Source: an uncultured Bacteroidales bacterium (GTDB taxonomy: Bacteria > Bacteroidota > Bacteroidia > Bacteroidales > Muribaculaceae). Taken from it: 9,506 nucleotides of DNA. Under the pieces are notes generated by a model. The model was not told the origin of the DNA. It did no database searches and was given only the letters and a program-made list of their open reading frames with translations. Below, in pieces: positions 6,131 through 9,506 of the stretch. The stretch is from the NCBI GenBank assembly GCA_947175585.1, contig CAMWNL010000033.1, positions 1 to 9,506 on the forward strand. The letters are read 5' to 3'. The position numbers and the translations under genes are program-made. Each line of letters begins with the position of its first letter. Position 1 is the stretch's first letter.

Positions 6131-7261
6131 TTAGCCGTTGATAAGGCTCTTGATCACTTGGTCAATAGCTTCAATGGCTTTCTTCAGTTCAAATTTTGAT
6201 TTGTCGGCCTGTTGAGATATAGCGGCAAACTCTTCTTGCAGTTCTATTGATGGAGGTAGCACTGAGAAGGTCTCTAAATATGAAGCAGGAACTCTTTTCT
6301 GTCCACCCGTTCCAGTCATATTCTTGGCTGCATCTTTGCGCAAGATATCTAGCTTAGTCAAGTTATAAAGCCAAGTTGATGTGGTTACTCCCGGTAACGG
6401 TCTGAGTACATGAAACTCCGTAGAGCCAAACCCAATGCCATTAGAAAGCTCCTTAAGCATAGCTCCTTTACCATTCTCCATACATGGAGTTATCTTCGCA
6501 AACAGCACATCTTCGTCTGCACAATATGTAAATCCTTTCTTAACTTCACCGAGTGGTCTTGAAGTAAATGTTGAGTATTCGCCCTCCTCTGAGATACTAT
6601 CCATTGGGATAAATGATACTGGTAAAGAATCATCAAGATCTTTTGGTCTCGAAGGATTGATTATACATAGTGAAGACAAAGAAACCTTATCGGAACATTC
6701 GTCAAAGGGATTGCCGAACATTTCGATAAATTGCGATTTCACCATCTCTTCTGTTGCAGTAAGAAGGCTTTTGTAAGCTTCTTTTAGCCGGTACGCCGCC
6801 CATATTTGCGAAGCTATCTTCTTTTGTTCATCAATCGGCGGTAAATCAAATTCGTACTCTTCTAATGTAGACCAATTTATGAAATAGTTTACTCCGCCAC
6901 TCTTATTGTCTTCACAATATTCCCAAAAGTCATCTGATTGCATTACAATCGCCAGATAGCTTTGCAGCAAAATACTTTCATCATTTGTCGCTAACACTAA
7001 AGTTTTTTCGGAACAGATACCATCAAATTCAACCATTGCGGCTTTGCGCAGATGTGGATTCCTTGTTACGAATAATATGTCACCTGCTTTAAAACCGAAA
7101 TAGAACATTGGCCCAATTGTGGAGCCTTCAATCATGCCTTTAGCATGGACTAAAAGTTCATTTGATTCAATATGTTCTCCCCCGACATAGAAATTTTTGT
7201 CGGTATTAAAGCGATCCTCTTTAGTATTAACTCTTGAAACTAAATCTCCGAATCTTGCCAT
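6131..7261 (-). CDS. hsdS: Type I specificity subunit, expressed copy
   Basis: HsdS sets the DNA sequence recognised by the methyltransferase and by the restriction complex. Each of its two TRDs reads one half of a split target. In 376 residues it shows TRD1 (1-140), the first conserved helix (141-183, PPIDEQKKIA to KSQFIEMFG), TRD2 (184-335) and the second conserved helix (336-376, PPSIELQEEF to QADKSKFELKKAIEAIDQVI). This is a complete, ordinary S architecture. The ATG follows the hsdM2 stop after one base (TGACATG), implying coupled translation with hsdM2. TRD2 is bounded by R-A (6714-6739) and R-B (6193-6211), shared with hsdS'. The DNA for the end of the first helix upstream of R-A has no R-B-like sequence, so only the second TRD slot looks exchangeable with the stored cassettes. 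The product is secure; the recognised sequence cannot be predicted from here. Confidence 0.96.
   Translation of the reverse strand: MARFGDLVSRVNTKEDRFNTDKNFYVGGEHIESNELLVHAKGMIEGSTIGPMFYFGFKAGDILFVTRNPHLRKAAMVEFDGICSEKTLVLATNDESILLQSYLAIVMQSDDFWEYCEDNKSGGVNYFINWSTLEEYEFDLPPIDEQKKIASQIWAAYRLKEAYKSLLTATEEMVKSQFIEMFGNPFDECSDKVSLSSLCIINPSRPKDLDDSLPVSFIPMDSISEEGEYSTFTSRPLGEVKKGFTYCADEDVLFAKITPCMENGKGAMLKELSNGIGFGSTEFHVLRPLPGVTTSTWLYNLTKLDILRKDAAKNMTGTGGQKRVPASYLETFSVLPPSIELQEEFAAISQQADKSKFELKKAIEAIDQVIKSLING
6193..6211 (-). repeat. R-B repeat, copy 1 (end of hsdS TRD2)
   Basis: ATTTTGATTTGTCGGCCTG is identical to 3968-3986 and one base different from 4529-4547. It encodes QADKSK at the start of the C-terminal conserved helix. 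Here the reading frame continues into an intact helix, unlike copy 3. Confidence 0.9.
6714..6739 (-). repeat. R-A repeat, copy 1 (start of hsdS TRD2)
   Basis: These 26 bp are identical to 4492-4517 in hsdS' and encode SQFIEMFG at the end of the first conserved helix. Flanking bases on both sides diverge at once, so the identity is confined to the repeat. Confidence 0.92.
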
Positions 7262-7262
7262 G

Positions 7263-8798
7263 TCAAACGATGTTTAATTGATCAAAAAGAACATTAAAAC
7301 TTTTATTCATTGCATCAGATGCAGAGTGCCAGTTGTTTATACTTTCTGCATAATTTGCGCAGCTCCCAGAAATTATCCGTTTTACATATAACTTCGTGCC
7401 GAGACTATAATTCTTAGAAGCGATTACTGAATTTTCCACAACAGCGGACCTCCCTTGAACATTACCATAATTATAAAATAGGTTCTTTATAAACGATATT
7501 TGCTCAGGTGTAATGAAACTTTCAGTGTTTTTACGAGCCACCAAATCAGTAGCATTAATAAAGATAACTCTATCTTTACGATTCGCTGACTTTTTAGTAC
7601 TGAAAACTAAGATACAAGCCTCCATTGGAGAGTTGAAGAATAGATTCTTCCCTATGCTTATTACGGCCTCTAACACGTCTAGTTTTATAAGATTTTGGCG
7701 AATGCTCTTTTCCGTGATACGTGTCAGAACACCATGAGGGAGTAGAACTGTTGCTCGACCTCCTTCTGGGTTGATGGATGCTATGATATGTTGAATAAAT
7801 GCATAATCAGCCTTAGACTGAGGAGGAGTGCCAAGAATGTTTCGTCCCCATTTATCGTTAGCAAACGCATCGCGGTCCCACGCCTTGATGGAGTAGGGAG
7901 GATTTGCAAGGACAACGTCGAATGTGCGCAGGTGTGAGCCGTCAACGAATGCAGGATGTTTAAGGGTATCTTCGCGGACAATCGAGAAGTCTTCAACACC
8001 ATTGAGGTACAGATTCATTCGGGCTATGGATGAGGTGAGTGCATTGATTTCCTGACCGAACAACTTGACCGATTGCCATGCCTCGCCTTTTTCGCGCAGA
8101 TAGTCAAGGCATTTAACAAGCATACCGCCGGAGCCGCATGTCGGGTCGTAGATGCTTTCGCCGGGCTTTGGCCTAAGTATCTCTGCCATAAGGCTGACCA
8201 CGGTACGATTTGTATAGAACTCCTGAGCGGTATTACCGGCATCATCGGCAAACTTGCCTACAAGATATTCGTATGCTTGCCCCATTTCATCTGCCGGACA
8301 AGAAGCAATTGACAGGTTATAGCGGGAAAAATCCTCAATGAGGGAAGTTATGATGTGGTCAGGCATCTTGTTTTTATTGGTCCAAATGTCTTTAGGACCA
8401 AAAATACCTTCAAGCCCTCCAACAACACGACCGTCGGTGCGAACTCCGGGATTAGCCTGCTCAATGGCGATGAATGCCTCTACGAGTCGCTGGCCAACAT
8501 TCTCAGTCACAGCGCGCACGTCGCGCCAATGTGCCTTATCAGGAATCTTGATAGTAAAATCCTCAACTTGCATATTAGCATATTCTTCACCACCTTCTGC
8601 CACATAGCCTTGAAATTGTTCGTCATACACATCGCTAATGCGCTTGAAGAACAGCAGAGGGAAAATATATTCTTTGTAACCGGTCGCATCAATCTGACCT
8701 CTCAAGCGAGTGGCAGCTCCCCAAAGAAACTGCTTCATTTCATCAGGAGTCAACTGATGTTCCGGGATGATATATTCTGATGATTTGTTCTCTGACAT
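7263..8798 (-). CDS. hsdM: Type I DNA adenine methyltransferase M subunit (second copy)
   Basis: This is an N6-adenine methyltransferase that uses S-adenosylmethionine and acts with HsdS and possibly the paralogue encoded upstream. I choose ATG 8798 (511 residues, MSENKSSEYIIPEHQLT). The frame also opens at a TTG at 8807 that overlaps the upstream stop as TTGA, giving 514 residues, but TTG starts are less common. Numbered from the TTG, an N-terminal HsdM helical domain (about 20-160) precedes the methylase fold, with SAM-binding motif I DPTCGSGGML (221-230) and catalytic NPPY (302-305). Length is normal. The gene follows hsdM1 by 5 nt and ends 1 nt before hsdS. Its last 500 bp are far more AT-rich than the rest (25-37% GC in samples at 7261-7560, 45-58% at 7801-8160), which suggests its S-contacting C-terminal end was exchanged along with hsdS. 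The product is certain; the pairing is not. Confidence 0.96.
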   Translation of the reverse strand: MSENKSSEYIIPEHQLTPDEMKQFLWGAATRLRGQIDATGYKEYIFPLLFFKRISDVYDEQFQGYVAEGGEEYANMQVEDFTIKIPDKAHWRDVRAVTENVGQRLVEAFIAIEQANPGVRTDGRVVGGLEGIFGPKDIWTNKNKMPDHIITSLIEDFSRYNLSIASCPADEMGQAYEYLVGKFADDAGNTAQEFYTNRTVVSLMAEILRPKPGESIYDPTCGSGGMLVKCLDYLREKGEAWQSVKLFGQEINALTSSIARMNLYLNGVEDFSIVREDTLKHPAFVDGSHLRTFDVVLANPPYSIKAWDRDAFANDKWGRNILGTPPQSKADYAFIQHIIASINPEGGRATVLLPHGVLTRITEKSIRQNLIKLDVLEAVISIGKNLFFNSPMEACILVFSTKKSANRKDRVIFINATDLVARKNTESFITPEQISFIKNLFYNYGNVQGRSAVVENSVIASKNYSLGTKLYVKRIISGSCANYAESINNWHSASDAMNKSFNVLFDQLNIV

Positions 8799-8803
8799 AA
8801 TAA

Positions 8804-9506
8804 TCAAACTTGTGAATTGATTAGTTGTGAAAATTCCGCCTCCGCTTTTTGTACATCTTCAATGGCTTTGCGGAACTCGGCGAGCACCTCTGCATAAGGA
8901 CGAATCTCCTCTTTATGGTATTCCACATATCGATTAGGTGAAAGATTCCAGTCTTTCTTCTCAATCTCATCTATGGTCACAACCTTGGAGAAATCCTCAA
9001 CATCGCGGTAATCCGTATAAAGTCTATAAATCTTGTCCACGTCAGATGGTTCCAATACATTTTGAGCTCGGCGTGGTGTCAGGATCTTTGTGGCATCGAT
9101 CATAAGGATTCTTGCTGACTTATGCGCAGGTTTGAATTTGCGGAGTATCAAAAAGCATGGAGAAAGCCCGGTGCCATAAAAGAGCTTATCGCCAAGAGTT
9201 ACGACTGCTTCAATTAAATCACTTTGAATTAACTGACGGCGCATCTCCTTTTCCGCCTTATCGCGGAATAGAATACCCTGAGGCATAACGACGGCCATTC
9301 GTCCACCTCTACCATCAGCTTTGCCATCATTCATTGAACAAATCATGTGTTGAATCCATGCGTAGTCACCACAAGAATCTGACGGTGTACCATAAATGTT
9401 TCTATCATATCTGTCCGATGACCATTCTGTTGCGCCCCAGCCTTCGAGGGAGAAAGGTGGATTGGCTATTACATTGTCAAATTTCGCAATTCCTCCTCCT
9501 TGGAGC
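8804..9506 (-). CDS. hsdM: Type I DNA adenine methyltransferase M subunit (first copy, 5' part outside window)
   Basis: The frame is open from the right edge (first whole codon at 9505) to a TGA at 8804, giving 233 residues of the C-terminal part. It begins just before the catalytic motif, IAKFDNVIANPPFSLEGWG. SAM-binding motif I must lie beyond the edge. The segment that follows (RNIYGTPSDSCGDYAWIQHM, then MAVVMPQGILFR) matches the equivalent stretch of the second HsdM (NILGTPPQSKADYAFIQH, VLLPHGVL) position for position but with many substitutions, so the two are diverged paralogues and not a recent duplication. The C-terminal end (residues after LSPNRYVEY) is a charged helix of the kind that contacts HsdS. 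It shares the operon with the second hsdM. A start at the internal ATG 9346 would remove the catalytic NPPF and is wrong. Confidence 0.95.
   Translation of the reverse strand, partial: LQGGGIAKFDNVIANPPFSLEGWGATEWSSDRYDRNIYGTPSDSCGDYAWIQHMICSMNDGKADGRGGRMAVVMPQGILFRDKAEKEMRRQLIQSDLIEAVVTLGDKLFYGTGLSPCFLILRKFKPAHKSARILMIDATKILTPRRAQNVLEPSDVDKIYRLYTDYRDVEDFSKVVTIDEIEKKDWNLSPNRYVEYHKEEIRPYAEVLAEFRKAIEDVQKAEAEFSQLINSQV

Noticed and set aside
28..7629. 13-bp shared sequence GCCTCCATTGGAG at 28-40 and 7617-7629
   Set aside because: Both copies encode SPMEA in unrelated proteins, and the core is a near-palindrome. One such match in 9.5 kb is compatible with chance and flanks nothing shared.
7781..8251. 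Two minus-strand frames of 73 and 75 codons within hsdM2
   Set aside because: They overlap the DPTCGSGG to NPPY core of hsdM2 in another frame and are short with no domain, so they are shadows.
8355..8780. 141-codon open frame on the plus strand
   Set aside because: It is antisense to the N-terminal domain of hsdM2, whose frame is strongly supported by motifs. No family resemblance was seen.

Overview
The window holds most of one Type I restriction-modification operon, with every gene on the minus strand. The left edge is therefore the downstream end. In transcription order it contains: the 3' part of a first methyltransferase gene hsdM1 (9506-8804), a second and different hsdM2 (8798-7263), a specificity gene hsdS (7261-6131), a tyrosine recombinase (6086-5100), a second specificity gene hsdS' (5096-3894), the restriction/translocase gene hsdR (3939-1009), and an unrecognised gene that runs off the left edge (1001-1). 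Junctions are tight: gaps of 5, 1, 3 and 7 nt, one 44-nt gap before the recombinase, and a 46-nt overlap of hsdS' with hsdR. This points to one transcript from a promoter beyond 9506. No promoter, rho-independent terminator, tRNA, rRNA or CRISPR array was seen.

The organism is probably a gut-type Bacteroidota (Bacteroidales). Coding is AT-leaning, there are no obvious Shine-Dalgarno sequences before the starts, and an hsdS-recombinase-hsdS block is a layout known from that group. This is inference; nothing in the window fixes the taxon.

The most interesting structure is the specificity region. Three target-recognition domains (TRDs) are each bounded by the same two short DNA repeats: R-A, encoding SQFIEMFG, upstream, and R-B, encoding QADKSK, downstream. 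One cassette fills the second half of hsdS. The other two are joined head to tail in hsdS'. That gene starts almost at R-A, and after its last R-B it loses the normal C-terminal helix and reads out of frame into hsdR. hsdS' therefore looks like a TRD store for the second slot of hsdS, with a recombinase between donor and acceptor. Unlike classic inverting hsdS loci, all repeats here are in direct orientation, so the expected outcomes are excision, gene conversion or exchange, not simple inversion.

Other notable points are two non-identical HsdM paralogues in tandem, an abrupt base-composition change inside hsdM2, an imperfect inverted repeat flanking the recombinase gene, and the unrecognised AT-rich gene after hsdR. 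That last gene has a weak AbiTii-like N-terminus and carries a perfect 14-bp inverted repeat with a 6-nt spacer.
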